From: Candidatus Bathyarchaeota archaeon
GTDB lineage: Archaea > Thermoproteota > Bathyarchaeia > Bathyarchaeales > Bathyarchaeaceae
Direction: 5' to 3'
DNA: 11,843 nt
Assembly: GCA_026014605.1 (NCBI GenBank)
Contig: JAOZIC010000120.1
Span: forward strand, 1 to 11,843
Position 1 is the first letter of the stretch. Every line of letters starts with the position of its first letter. The notes under the pieces were generated by a model that was not told the DNA's origin, searched no databases, and saw nothing but the letters and a program-made list of their open reading frames with translations. Position numbers and translations under genes: made by a program. This document shows positions 1 through 6,186 of this stretch, in pieces.

Positions 1-1
1 A

Positions 2-193
2 TGGGGCATGCGAAACCCAGAAGATACGATTTGGGGGTTATGGAACGGCGATGAACAATCACAACAAATATGGCAGTTGTCTCGCAGCTTGTTAGAGCAA
101 TACGGTTCAAGTTTAGACATAGTCTACGAGGATTCTGAGTTTCCTGTTGAGGATATCTACCCGCATGTGTATTACTGGAACCAGACCAGTTGA
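2..193 (+). CDS. C-terminal part of an unrecognised protein (5' end outside window)
   Basis: The reading frame is open from the left edge to a TGA at 191-193. The ATG at 8 is inside this open frame and its upstream region lies outside the window, so I treat it as the end of a longer gene rather than a 61-residue protein. The visible 63 residues are acidic and aromatic-rich, with several Trp and Tyr, a WG-R-P-E-D start, and a C-terminal segment that includes DIVYED and ends HVYYWNQTS. There is no membrane segment and no motif I can assign. The composition would suit a soluble or extracytoplasmic domain, but that is only an impression. It overlaps the next gene by 4 bases (TTGA), so the two are probably co-transcribed and translationally coupled. 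Function unknown. Confidence 0.6.
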   Translation, partial: WGMRNPEDTIWGLWNGDEQSQQIWQLSRSLLEQYGSSLDIVYEDSEFPVEDIYPHVYYWNQTS

Positions 194-573
194 GCTTCAA
201 AAAGTTTAACAGCGTCCAAAACAGTTTTCATTTTGAGCTACCGAACTTGAGTGCACCAAAGACTGCTCGCATAAAAAGTTGGGAAGAATTCAAAAAAACT
301 GCTATTGAACAAAATGCAAAAACGGTCGTCTACGTAATCGCCCAAAGCATCCCAAACAACAACTACACCGGGCTGAAGCTTATTTTACCCGTCAAAGGCG
401 GACAGTACATTTTTGTTGACTCTGCAAATGGTGACCGCATGAGACGAACAAATATTCCAATACGAACTGACAGATACGGAAACCGTCAATTAACAGACGA
501 GGACATAATACAGTTCTTAAAAACAAGTCTCGGAATACCGAACATACAAATCTTCTCTTACTGGACTGCCTAA
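190..573 (+). CDS. Unrecognised 127-residue protein
   Basis: The TTG start overlaps the TGA stop of the upstream gene in a TTGA junction, an arrangement typical of translational coupling. The first 35 residues look extended or loop-like. Then comes a compact alternating region with predicted strands (TVVYVIAQ, LKLILPV, QYIFVD) and an acidic C-terminal helix (LTDEDIIQFLKTSLG). A basic RMRRTNIPIRTDRYGNRQ stretch lies near residues 86-103. There is no signal peptide or membrane segment. I do not recognise the family, and the protein may be lineage-restricted. Neighbours downstream are on the opposite strand, so the transcript probably ends in the 574-640 interval. Confidence 0.65.
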   Translation: MSFKKFNSVQNSFHFELPNLSAPKTARIKSWEEFKKTAIEQNAKTVVYVIAQSIPNNNYTGLKLILPVKGGQYIFVDSANGDRMRRTNIPIRTDRYGNRQLTDEDIIQFLKTSLGIPNIQIFSYWTA

Positions 574-586
574 AACTAGTTGTATT

Positions 587-632
587 AAAAAAATAATAAA
601 AAGGGGTTTTTGTCGACCCACTTGGAGTCGAC
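587..632 (-). terminator. Hairpin plus T-run ending the glnA-RAM-RAM operon
   Basis: An inverted repeat has GTCGAC at 612-617 and again at 627-632, with partly pairing CCA/TGG bases in the loop. Read on the minus strand, the hairpin is followed by AAAAACCCC and then an oligo-T stretch (complement of the A-run at 587-602). It lies 40 bases past the stop of the 672-932 gene. The plus-strand gene ending at 573 converges here, so the region may serve both transcripts. Confidence 0.5.
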
Positions 633-671
633 GAGATACTTGAACGTTAATTCGTTTATCGTGTAGTCAAA

Positions 672-932
672 CTACGGTGTGAACATCGACAGCAATGTTT
701 CGGTGTGAATTACGTTGGGGTGTGCTTCTATCATTTCGTAGATGATCTTTGTTAGTTCTTCGGATGAGTCTGCTTCTATTACTGCGATTGCGTCGAATCT
801 TCCAAGGACAGAGTTAGCCATTGTTACGCCTTTGATTTTCCTTGACTGCACGATCTCCTCGGACGTTCCTGGTCTCATGATCAAGAGTACGAAAGCCCGT
901 ATCTTTTTGGTTCGGAGATCTTTTGGAGCCAA
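672..932 (-). CDS. Stand-alone RAM (Lrp/AsnC ligand-binding) protein, second copy
   Basis: This 86-residue protein is essentially one RAM domain (alpha-beta sandwich of the Lrp/AsnC C-terminal effector domain) with no helix-turn-helix. Residues 11-84 show the family pattern: a first strand (RAFVLLIMR), the PGTSEE turn, the SVLGRFDAIAV effector-loop segment (GRFD at 44-47) and the terminal HPNVIHTET strand. It is a paralogue of the upstream 949-1179 protein, carrying about ten extra N-terminal residues. The start is TTG at 932, chosen because GGAGAG lies about 9 nt upstream inside the end of the preceding gene. The gap to that gene is only 16 bases, so it is the last gene of a glnA operon. Known stand-alone RAM proteins bind amino acids and form dimers to octamers. 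By inference this one senses an amino acid and may co-assemble with the nearby full-length Lrp. Confidence 0.85.
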   Translation of the reverse strand: MAPKDLRTKKIRAFVLLIMRPGTSEEIVQSRKIKGVTMANSVLGRFDAIAVIEADSSEELTKIIYEMIEAHPNVIHTETLLSMFTP

Positions 933-948
933 CAGTGTTTCTCTCCTT

Positions 949-1179
949 TTAGAAGAGTGTGATCGCGGTTTCTGTGTGGACGATGTTGGGGTCTTTTTCG
1001 ATTACTTTGTAAACGAATTCGTTAAGTGTTTCTAGGTCAGGAGCTTCCAAGACTACGATTACGTCGTGTCGTCCGTAAACTGAGTCAGCTTGTAAGACAT
1101 TTTCGAACCGCATTTTGATTGCTTTGACTACGTCTTCGGATGTTCCTGGACGGGTTTCAATCAGTAGGTATGCTTTCAT
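949..1179 (-). CDS. Stand-alone RAM (Lrp/AsnC ligand-binding) protein, first copy
   Basis: At 76 residues this is a minimal RAM domain with no DNA-binding part. The N-terminal strand begins directly (MKAYLLIETR), followed by PGTSEDVV, the ADSVYGRHDVIVVLEA core (GRHD at 36-39, where Lrp proteins contact their amino-acid effector), and a final PNIVHTETAITLF strand. The ATG start is supported by GGTGA six bases upstream, the same ribosome binding site used for glnA. It lies 29 bases after the glnA stop and 16 bases before its paralogue, so the three genes form one operon. The likely role is as an effector-binding partner or modulator of an Lrp-family regulator. Direct action on glutamine synthetase is possible but unsupported. 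Confidence 0.87.
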   Translation of the reverse strand: MKAYLLIETRPGTSEDVVKAIKMRFENVLQADSVYGRHDVIVVLEAPDLETLNEFVYKVIEKDPNIVHTETAITLF

Positions 1180-1208
1180 GCCTATTCACCTCTCTCCATA
1201 TTATTCTC

Positions 1209-2666
1209 TTAATAGTCTAGATATTTCATTATTTCCCATGGGGTTACATACAGACAGTACTGGTTCCAGTCGTTTGTCTTGTAATCTATGAACGCATCGA
1301 ATATGTGACTTCCAAGAGCCTTATGGACTACTTCGTCGCTTTGCATTGATTCTAGGGCTTCTTTGAGTGTTGTTGGTAACTCTTTAATGTCTAGGGCGCG
1401 TCTGCGTTCGTTAGTCATTTCGTAAACGTCTTCGTCTACGGGGTCGCCTGGGTCAATCTTCTTCTTTATGCCGTCAAGTCCAGCCATCAAGATACAAGAC
1501 AGTGCCAAGTATGAGTTGCATGATGGGTCTGCGGAGCGCAATTCTGCACGTTTTGCTGCTGCATGTTCGGGTCCTTTGAAGTATACTGGAACTCGAATCA
1601 TTGCTGACCTGTTTCGGCGAGACCACATGATAAAGATGGGTGCTTCAAAGCCTGGAACAAGTCGTTTGTATGAGTTTACTGTAGGACAGCTTATTGCGGT
1701 TATTGCTCGGGCGTGTTCTAGCAAGCCTCCGATGAAGTATCTGCCTGTTTGGCTCATTTCTGCGTATTCATCGTTTTCGTCATACATTGCGTTTTGTTTA
1801 CCTTTCCACAAGGATGCGTGAACGTGCATTCCGCTTGCGTTGTCAAGGTATACTGGTTTAGGCATGAATGTTGCGATTAGATCATGCTTTTTGGCAATGT
1901 TTTTGGCGACGAACTTGTAGAGTAGCGTTCTGTCTGCTGTTTTAACTAGTTCTCCATATTTGAAGTCGATTTCGATTTGTCCTGCGGTTGCGACTTCGTG
2001 GTGGTGCATTTCGATTTCTGTGTCAAAGTTTTCTTCTAGTATTGAGGCTACTTCGTTTCGGTATTCAACTGTTGTGTCTTCTGGGGGTGGTCGGAAATAT
2101 GCTTCTTTGGGTCTTAGTGTGTGCGCTCCTGGAGTGGTTTCTGGAGATTTTGGTACTACTCGTGGTGCTCCCCATGAGTCTCCTGCGCCACCTTTCGGGC
2201 TTACCCACATGTCCCAAACAAGGTTTGTTGGGTCAATTGATTTGAAGACGAAATATTCCAGTTCTGGACCGAAAAAGCCTGTGTAGCCCATGTCTGCTGC
2301 TGCTTTTACTGCGTTTCTTGCTACGTATCCTCGGGGGTCTACAACTGAAGGTTTATCGCCTCCATATGCTTCGTAGACGTCACCTAGGATTATGGCGCTT
2401 CTTTGTTTTTCGTCAGTTGTCCAAGGGATTATGTATAATGAGTCTGCGGATGGTTTGAGAATCATGTCTGATTCTTGTATTGCTTTGAAGCCTCTGACAG
2501 ATGAGCCGTCGAATCCGATGCCTGCGGTTAGCGCTTGTCCTTCCGTGAAGTGACGTGCAGGTAGAACTACGTCTTGCATTAGTCCTCGCATGTCTACAAA
2601 CGCTGTGTGTACCCAGCGGATTTTGTTTTTTTTCAGGGTTTCTCTTGCTGCGTTAATCGAATCCAT
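1209..2666 (-). CDS. glnA: Glutamine synthetase, type I
   Basis: It makes glutamine from glutamate, ammonium and ATP in the cytoplasm, the main entry point of ammonium into metabolism. Family marks are plain: FDGSSVRGF (residues 52-60), the GPELEYFVF metal-site strand (133-141), EVATAGQIEIDF (224-235), ASGMHVHASLW (277-287), PGFEAPIF followed by SRRNRSAMIRVP (338-360), RSADPSCNSYLA (377-388) and the C-terminal TPWEIMKYLDY. The start is taken at the ATG at 2666 (485 residues) because GGTGA sits exactly 5 nt upstream; the longer frame from 2678 has no Shine-Dalgarno. A Trp/Pro/Gly-rich stretch around residues 147-192 is longer than in enteric GS. A Tyr (415) occurs in the region equivalent to the bacterial adenylylation loop, but the loop sequence differs. 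It is first in an operon with two RAM proteins and divergent from an Lrp regulator, which probably controls it. Confidence 0.97.
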   Translation of the reverse strand: MDSINAARETLKKNKIRWVHTAFVDMRGLMQDVVLPARHFTEGQALTAGIGFDGSSVRGFKAIQESDMILKPSADSLYIIPWTTDEKQRSAIILGDVYEAYGGDKPSVVDPRGYVARNAVKAAADMGYTGFFGPELEYFVFKSIDPTNLVWDMWVSPKGGAGDSWGAPRVVPKSPETTPGAHTLRPKEAYFRPPPEDTTVEYRNEVASILEENFDTEIEMHHHEVATAGQIEIDFKYGELVKTADRTLLYKFVAKNIAKKHDLIATFMPKPVYLDNASGMHVHASLWKGKQNAMYDENDEYAEMSQTGRYFIGGLLEHARAITAISCPTVNSYKRLVPGFEAPIFIMWSRRNRSAMIRVPVYFKGPEHAAAKRAELRSADPSCNSYLALSCILMAGLDGIKKKIDPGDPVDEDVYEMTNERRRALDIKELPTTLKEALESMQSDEVVHKALGSHIFDAFIDYKTNDWNQYCLYVTPWEIMKYLDY

Positions 2667-2710
2667 GTTATTCACCATTCATTCAGTTGAAAATCATTTT
2701 ATTACACATT

Positions 2711-2722
2711 TGTATATAAACA
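2711..2722 (-). promoter_or_regulatory. Probable glnA operon promoter (BRE/TATA)
   Basis: Read on the minus strand, TTTATATA (complement of 2713-2720) follows the purine-rich GAAATG. Archaeal spacing puts the transcription start near 2690, about 24 bases before the glnA ATG. The same GAAATGTTT element occurs at the promoter before the 10755 gene. A short dyad TTCA-GT-TGAA (2682-2691) lies at the predicted start site. Confidence 0.6.
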
Positions 2723-2743
2723 TTTCTAACATTCTGAAGGAAA

Positions 2744-2753
2744 ACTTATATAC
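2744..2753 (+). promoter_or_regulatory. Probable lrp promoter (TATA box)
   Basis: TTATATA at 2746-2752 is preceded by purine-rich AAGGAAAAC, giving an expected start near 2772-2778. The ACTTATAT core matches the ftsZ promoter at 9438-9445. It faces away from the glnA promoter, which lies about 30 bases to the left. Confidence 0.6.
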
Positions 2754-2765
2754 TAATACATACAA

Positions 2766-2779
2766 TGAACAAGTGTTCA
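2766..2779. promoter_or_regulatory. Candidate Lrp operator dyad over the lrp start site
   Basis: TGAACA-AG-TGTTCA is a perfect inverted repeat with 6-base arms. It lies just where transcription from the TATA box at 2746-2752 should begin, a position suited to autorepression. One further half-site, TGTTCA, occurs at 2816-2821, 42 bases from the matching arm, which is four helical turns. Assignment to the adjacent Lrp is inference. Confidence 0.45.
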
Positions 2780-2864
2780 CAACAAACCTAAAAACCAAAT
2801 TAGGATATAATCATTTGTTCAATTAAAAAGGAGGAAACTGAAACTGACCTATGAATCACACAAA

Positions 2865-3305
2865 GTGGATGATGTAGACCGAAAAATCATTCAACTGCTC
2901 CAAGAAGATGCAAGAAAAAGTTTCAACAAAATAGCGGACAGTCTTGGAATCGCAGTTGGAACAGCCTATAACCGCGTAAAAAACTTGGAAGATAAAGGCA
3001 TACTAAAAGGTTACACAGTACTTTTAGATTCAGCAAAACTTGGTTACGGCTTAACCGCTTTAATTTTAATCGAAGCAGAAGGGCGATTCCTTCCCGACGT
3101 AGAAAAAGAACTCGCAAGACTTGACGAAGTCATCTGCATCTACGACATCACCGGAGACTACGACATCGCAGTAGTTGCAAGATTCAAAAACAGAAACACA
3201 CTAAACAACTTCATCAAATCCGCACTGAAAATGCCACACGTAACCCGAACAGTAACAAACGTTGTACTCAACGTAGTAAAAGAAGACTTCAGAGTCAAAG
3301 TATAA
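2865..3305 (+). CDS. Lrp/AsnC-family transcriptional regulator (HTH + RAM)
   Basis: A full-length family member of 146 residues from the GTG start. Residues 1-50 form the winged helix-turn-helix (DVDRKIIQLLQEDARKS, then FNKIADSLGIAVGTAYNRVKNLEDKGIL), and residues 62-143 form the RAM effector domain with the GDYD loop (97-100). Such proteins bind DNA as dimers or higher oligomers and respond to amino acids. It is divergent from glnA and the two RAM-only genes, so it probably regulates them and itself, repressing or activating according to an amino-acid effector such as glutamine (inferred). The start is uncertain. GTG at 2865 has no nearby ribosome binding site, whereas a strong AAGGAGGA (2828-2835) precedes an in-frame CTG at 2844 by 9 bases, which would add seven residues. 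An in-frame stop (TAA at 2808) rules out a much earlier start. Confidence 0.93.
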   Translation: MDDVDRKIIQLLQEDARKSFNKIADSLGIAVGTAYNRVKNLEDKGILKGYTVLLDSAKLGYGLTALILIEAEGRFLPDVEKELARLDEVICIYDITGDYDIAVVARFKNRNTLNNFIKSALKMPHVTRTVTNVVLNVVKEDFRVKV

Positions 3306-3340
3306 ACTACTGCAGCCAAAAAAACTCACACAGTAATTAG

Positions 3341-3355
3341 CTTTTTTTATTTTTG
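3341..3355 (+). terminator. Oligo-T terminator after lrp
   Basis: CTTTTTTTATTTTTG lies 36 bases after the lrp stop, with no strong hairpin. This fits the oligo-T termination common in archaea. T-rich sequence continues to about 3390. Confidence 0.5.
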
Positions 3356-3414
3356 TGCTTTAGGTTGTAGTCTTTACTTTTTATTATCTATAAACAAGAA
3401 CCCGAAACCGTTCG

Positions 3415-4416
3415 TTATTTCTTATCAAGTTTCTTGAATAGCCCTGTGCTGGTTTTTATCAGGGGCGGCAGACCAATTAGGTCGGTAGTTATTGCCAGAA
3501 TCCTGATTAAAAGGGCAAACGGCAAAGCAACTTCAATAGGCGCACCGATGTTAGTGAGTAAAAACACGTAAGCTGCTTCTTGTAATCCTAGACCCGCAAA
3601 TGTTACTGGAACATACATGAAAACCGCAGTTAGGGGACCCATGAGAAGCAGGTCCTGAAATGTTGGCTGAGTTAGACCAATTGATTGGGCTAGGATGAAT
3701 AACGAGATTCCGCTAAAAACTACTGATGCTATAACGGATACAACAATGACTTTAGCTGATTTTCGTATGCCCGCTTTGTCTTTGCTAAACATTGCTCGTA
3801 TGTCACAAAGTTTTTTGATTAATTTGCCTACAAGCGGCAGTTTGGCAAGTTTTAGCAGTAAACCTGCAAAGTAGTTGGTCCAAACAAGCACCGTTAAACC
3901 GACTCCGCACGCAATTAGTAACGATATGCCAACTAGCATGGCGTTTGTCATGGTTGCGTCAACTGCAATACGGTTTAGGAAGTACAGTAATGCGGTAGCC
4001 GAAAAGGCTGCTTTGATAAAAAAGTTGATGGCTCCCACGGACATGACGCTCATAAACCCTTTTTCGAGGGGAACCGCCTTTAGCTGATTAAGCAACACCG
4101 GTGTTGCGAAGTAACCTGATTTTGCTGGAGTAATATCGCTAAGTAGTTGACCGCCAAAGTTTGCTAACTGTGTGGTACGAAAAGGCGGCGCTGCATCAGA
4201 TGCTTTTAGTGCGCTGTGTAGTCCGAAGCCGATTGCTAAAGATGATAATATAAAGAACACTACTGAAAACAACAACACAGGCACGTTGACTTGCGACAAA
4301 ATTTGTATGGTTTCATCCAGATTTACGCTTCTGAACAGCAAATATAAAATCAAAAAACTTACTGCCACTTGCACAGGTACCATCAGTTTACGCAGAAGAC
4401 TGGAATTCAATTTCAT
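3415..4416 (-). CDS. Flippase-like integral membrane protein (UPF0104 / lysylphosphatidylglycerol synthase TM family)
   Basis: This 333-residue polytopic membrane protein has about eight hydrophobic segments, the first at residues 13-28. Family marks are DITPAKSGYFATP (94-106), equivalent to the conserved loop of the UPF0104/AglD-type family, and PVTFAGLGLQEAAYVFLL near residue 270, the conserved GLG--E segment. Relatives have been linked to lipid-linked sugar flipping, protein glycosylation and, in bacteria, the membrane half of MprF. The substrate here cannot be read from sequence. The ATG start has GGTG 8 bases upstream. It is 127 bases downstream of znuB on the same strand, with a dyad in between, so it is probably its own transcription unit. 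The C-terminus is short and basic (KKLDKK). Confidence 0.85.
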   Translation of the reverse strand: MKLNSSLLRKLMVPVQVAVSFLILYLLFRSVNLDETIQILSQVNVPVLLFSVVFFILSSLAIGFGLHSALKASDAAPPFRTTQLANFGGQLLSDITPAKSGYFATPVLLNQLKAVPLEKGFMSVMSVGAINFFIKAAFSATALLYFLNRIAVDATMTNAMLVGISLLIACGVGLTVLVWTNYFAGLLLKLAKLPLVGKLIKKLCDIRAMFSKDKAGIRKSAKVIVVSVIASVVFSGISLFILAQSIGLTQPTFQDLLLMGPLTAVFMYVPVTFAGLGLQEAAYVFLLTNIGAPIEVALPFALLIRILAITTDLIGLPPLIKTSTGLFKKLDKK

Positions 4417-4463
4417 TGTTAAGCACCAATGCTAACGGAGTGGTTTAACAAACTTGGGGGTAA

Positions 4464-4485
4464 GTCACAATTTATCTGTTGTGAC
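4464..4485. promoter_or_regulatory. 22-bp dyad GTCACAA-N8-TTGTGAC upstream of the flippase-like gene
   Basis: A perfect inverted repeat with 7-base arms and an 8-base centre, 48 bases before the flippase-like start and 58 bases past the znuB stop. Read on the minus strand it is not followed by a T-run, so a terminator is unlikely. Its centre reads AGATAAA, a possible TATA element for the flippase-like gene, which would make the dyad an operator. The cognate regulator is unknown. Confidence 0.45.
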
Positions 4486-4543
4486 AAAACAGGCAAATCA
4501 TGATATTGCCTGAAATGAAAAAACTGGTGCTTTTTTCTCTTTA

Positions 4544-5362
4544 TTATTCCAGTCTTCTGTATGTTGCAGTAAACAGGAAGATTGCGGCTGCAGTGAAGAC
4601 AATAACCCCGCTTGTTGCTACATCAAATACAGCCGAGAGAAGTATTCCGGTTATCATGCTGAGCACTCCAAAACAAATCGCAACTAATGTTGTTTTTTTG
4701 AATGAAAGATTAAGCTGAAGCGCAGACAGTCCAGGTAACACCAAAAGGGCTACCACCAAGATTACGCCTATGACTTTTATTGAAAGAACAATCGTTATTG
4801 CGACCAGTAAATTGAAGGCAAGTGAGAGCGGTTTTACGGGAACGCCTATTAGTCTGGCGTCGTCTTCGTCGAATGTTATGGACAGTAGTTCTTTGTAGAA
4901 TATTCCCAGAATCAGTATTGTGGAGATTCCCAGTATCGAAACTATAATCAGGTCAGTTTGGTCAATGGTTAAAATAGAACCGAACAGAAAACTGAACAAC
5001 TCAACATTAAACCCGCCCGCCAAACTGATGATTATCAAACCCGTTGAGAACCCAACCGCCAACATTACGGCAATTGCAGAGTCTGACTGAGCCATGCCTT
5101 TTCGTCGCATGTATGATATGCCCAAAACTGCCAAGATTGAAACTGCAAGTGCTGTTAGGATTGGGTTTACGCCCAAAAACAGGCCTAACGCGATGCCTCC
5201 AAAGGCGGTGTGGGCGATGCCGTCGCCTATCATTGCTTCTTTTCGTAGTATCAAAAACAGTCCTACCCATGCGCAGGCTAATGCGGCTATTGTTCCGCCT
5301 ATGAGTGCGTTTTGGAAAAACTGGAATCCGAACAGCCTGAAGATGTCGAACAGTTCATTCAT
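4544..5362 (-). CDS. znuB: Zinc/manganese-type ABC transporter permease
   Basis: This is the membrane subunit of a metal ABC importer (ABC-3 family), 272 residues with about eight or nine hydrophobic helices. Recognisable parts are the early FFQNALIGGTIAALACAWVG helix, the LRKEAMIGDGIAHTAFGGIA loop that contacts the ATPase, a hydrophobic core with VGFSTGLIII, and the late KVIGVILVVALLVLPG segment typical of ZnuB/MntB. I place the start at the ATG at 5362, not at the longer frame reaching 5419. It has GGGTG seven bases upstream, and its ATGAATGA junction overlaps the znuC stop by 8 bases, the usual coupling. The extra 19 Ser/Thr/Asn-rich residues of the longer frame lie inside znuC and look like a frame shadow. 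It is the last gene of the znuA-znuC-znuB unit. Confidence 0.93.
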   Translation of the reverse strand: MNELFDIFRLFGFQFFQNALIGGTIAALACAWVGLFLILRKEAMIGDGIAHTAFGGIALGLFLGVNPILTALAVSILAVLGISYMRRKGMAQSDSAIAVMLAVGFSTGLIIISLAGGFNVELFSFLFGSILTIDQTDLIIVSILGISTILILGIFYKELLSITFDEDDARLIGVPVKPLSLAFNLLVAITIVLSIKVIGVILVVALLVLPGLSALQLNLSFKKTTLVAICFGVLSMITGILLSAVFDVATSGVIVFTAAAIFLFTATYRRLE

Positions 5363-6137
5363 CGTCAAACACCCGTTTGCATTCGTGTTTGTGGAAAACG
5401 AAGTGGAAGTGTTCGCCATAGGCTTTTCTTAGAACTTCGTTTGGTTGCATGTCTTTGGTGATTTCTGCCACGTTTACCCATCGGTTCATGCACAGGACTT
5501 TGGACATTCGGCAAAAAACTGCTGTTAAGTCGTGGGTAACAAGCATTATGGTGATGTCTTTTTGGATGTTAAGGTCGCTGAGTTTTTTGTAAAACTTTTC
5601 TTGAGTTTCTGCATCAACACCAACTACGGGCTCGTCCAACAAAATAATTTCAGGTTTTCTTACCAAGGCTTTAGCAACAAACACTCGCTGTTTTTGTCCT
5701 CCAGACAACTGTCCGATTCGTTTGTTTGCGATGTTTGATATTCCCATAAAATCTAAAGAATCGTCAACTGCTTCCCAATCTGTTTTTTTCAAAGGTTTTC
5801 CGATGTTGTTTTGGTTCACTCTACCAAGAGATACTAGTTCTCTTACTGCTAACGGAAAATGTGGGTCAAAATTAACTGCGTGCTGAGGCACGTAAGCGAC
5901 TTTTTCCCAGTTGGAAAATGTTTCTATGTCTTGTCCAAACAGCCGGATAGTTCCTTTTGTTTTGGGTATGCTGTTTAGTAATGCTAACAGAAGTGTTGTT
6001 TTGCCTCCTCCGTTTGGACCAACAATGCCGACGTAATCGCCTTTATGGATTGTGAAACTTGCGTTTTCGATAACTAAAGAATTTGACCTTTCTACTGACA
6101 GGTCAGTAACTTCAAGTACAGCTTGTTTCTTTTCCAT
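5355..6137 (-). CDS. znuC: Zinc/manganese-type ABC transporter ATP-binding protein
   Basis: The ATPase of the metal importer, 260 residues. All motifs are intact: Walker A GPNGGGKTT (40-48), Q-loop YVPQ (82-85), signature LSGGQKQR (144-151), Walker B EIILLDEP (163-170) and H-loop VTHD (200-203). The pattern SLGR after the Q-loop and the length are those of the ZnuC/MntA-type subfamily. The C-terminus carries a histidine-rich HFHFVFHKH stretch (243-251), possibly a metal-sensing or metal-handling tail. The ATG start has only a weak ribosome binding site; it lies 49 bases after the znuA stop. It overlaps znuB by 8 bases. Confidence 0.95.
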   Translation of the reverse strand: MEKKQAVLEVTDLSVERSNSLVIENASFTIHKGDYVGIVGPNGGGKTTLLLALLNSIPKTKGTIRLFGQDIETFSNWEKVAYVPQHAVNFDPHFPLAVRELVSLGRVNQNNIGKPLKKTDWEAVDDSLDFMGISNIANKRIGQLSGGQKQRVFVAKALVRKPEIILLDEPVVGVDAETQEKFYKKLSDLNIQKDITIMLVTHDLTAVFCRMSKVLCMNRWVNVAEITKDMQPNEVLRKAYGEHFHFVFHKHECKRVFDDE

Positions 6138-6186
6138 AAGACTCGACTCAAATATTATCTAACATTAAATTTCAACTTTGTTGTGC

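Noticed and set aside
1622..1690. GlnA adenylylation control like enteric bacteria
   Set aside because: A Tyr occurs near the equivalent loop (residue 415), but the surrounding sequence lacks the bacterial NLYDLPPE context and no adenylyltransferase is nearby.
2667..2678. Longer glnA start at 2678 (four extra residues)
   Set aside because: No ribosome binding site upstream, whereas GGTGA lies five bases before the ATG at 2666 and would be part of the coding sequence in the longer form.
2679..2826. Open frame running from inside glnA through the divergent promoter region on the plus strand
   Set aside because: It covers the glnA start, both TATA boxes and the dyad; it is a shadow with no Shine-Dalgarno.
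4464..4485. Reading the GTCACAA dyad as the znuB terminator
   Set aside because: No T-run follows on the minus strand; C-rich sequence (TTACCCCC) does.
5363..5419. Longer znuB start giving a Ser/Thr/Asn-rich N-terminus
   Set aside because: This part lies wholly inside znuC in another frame, family members begin near the ATG at 5362, and GGGTG supports that start.
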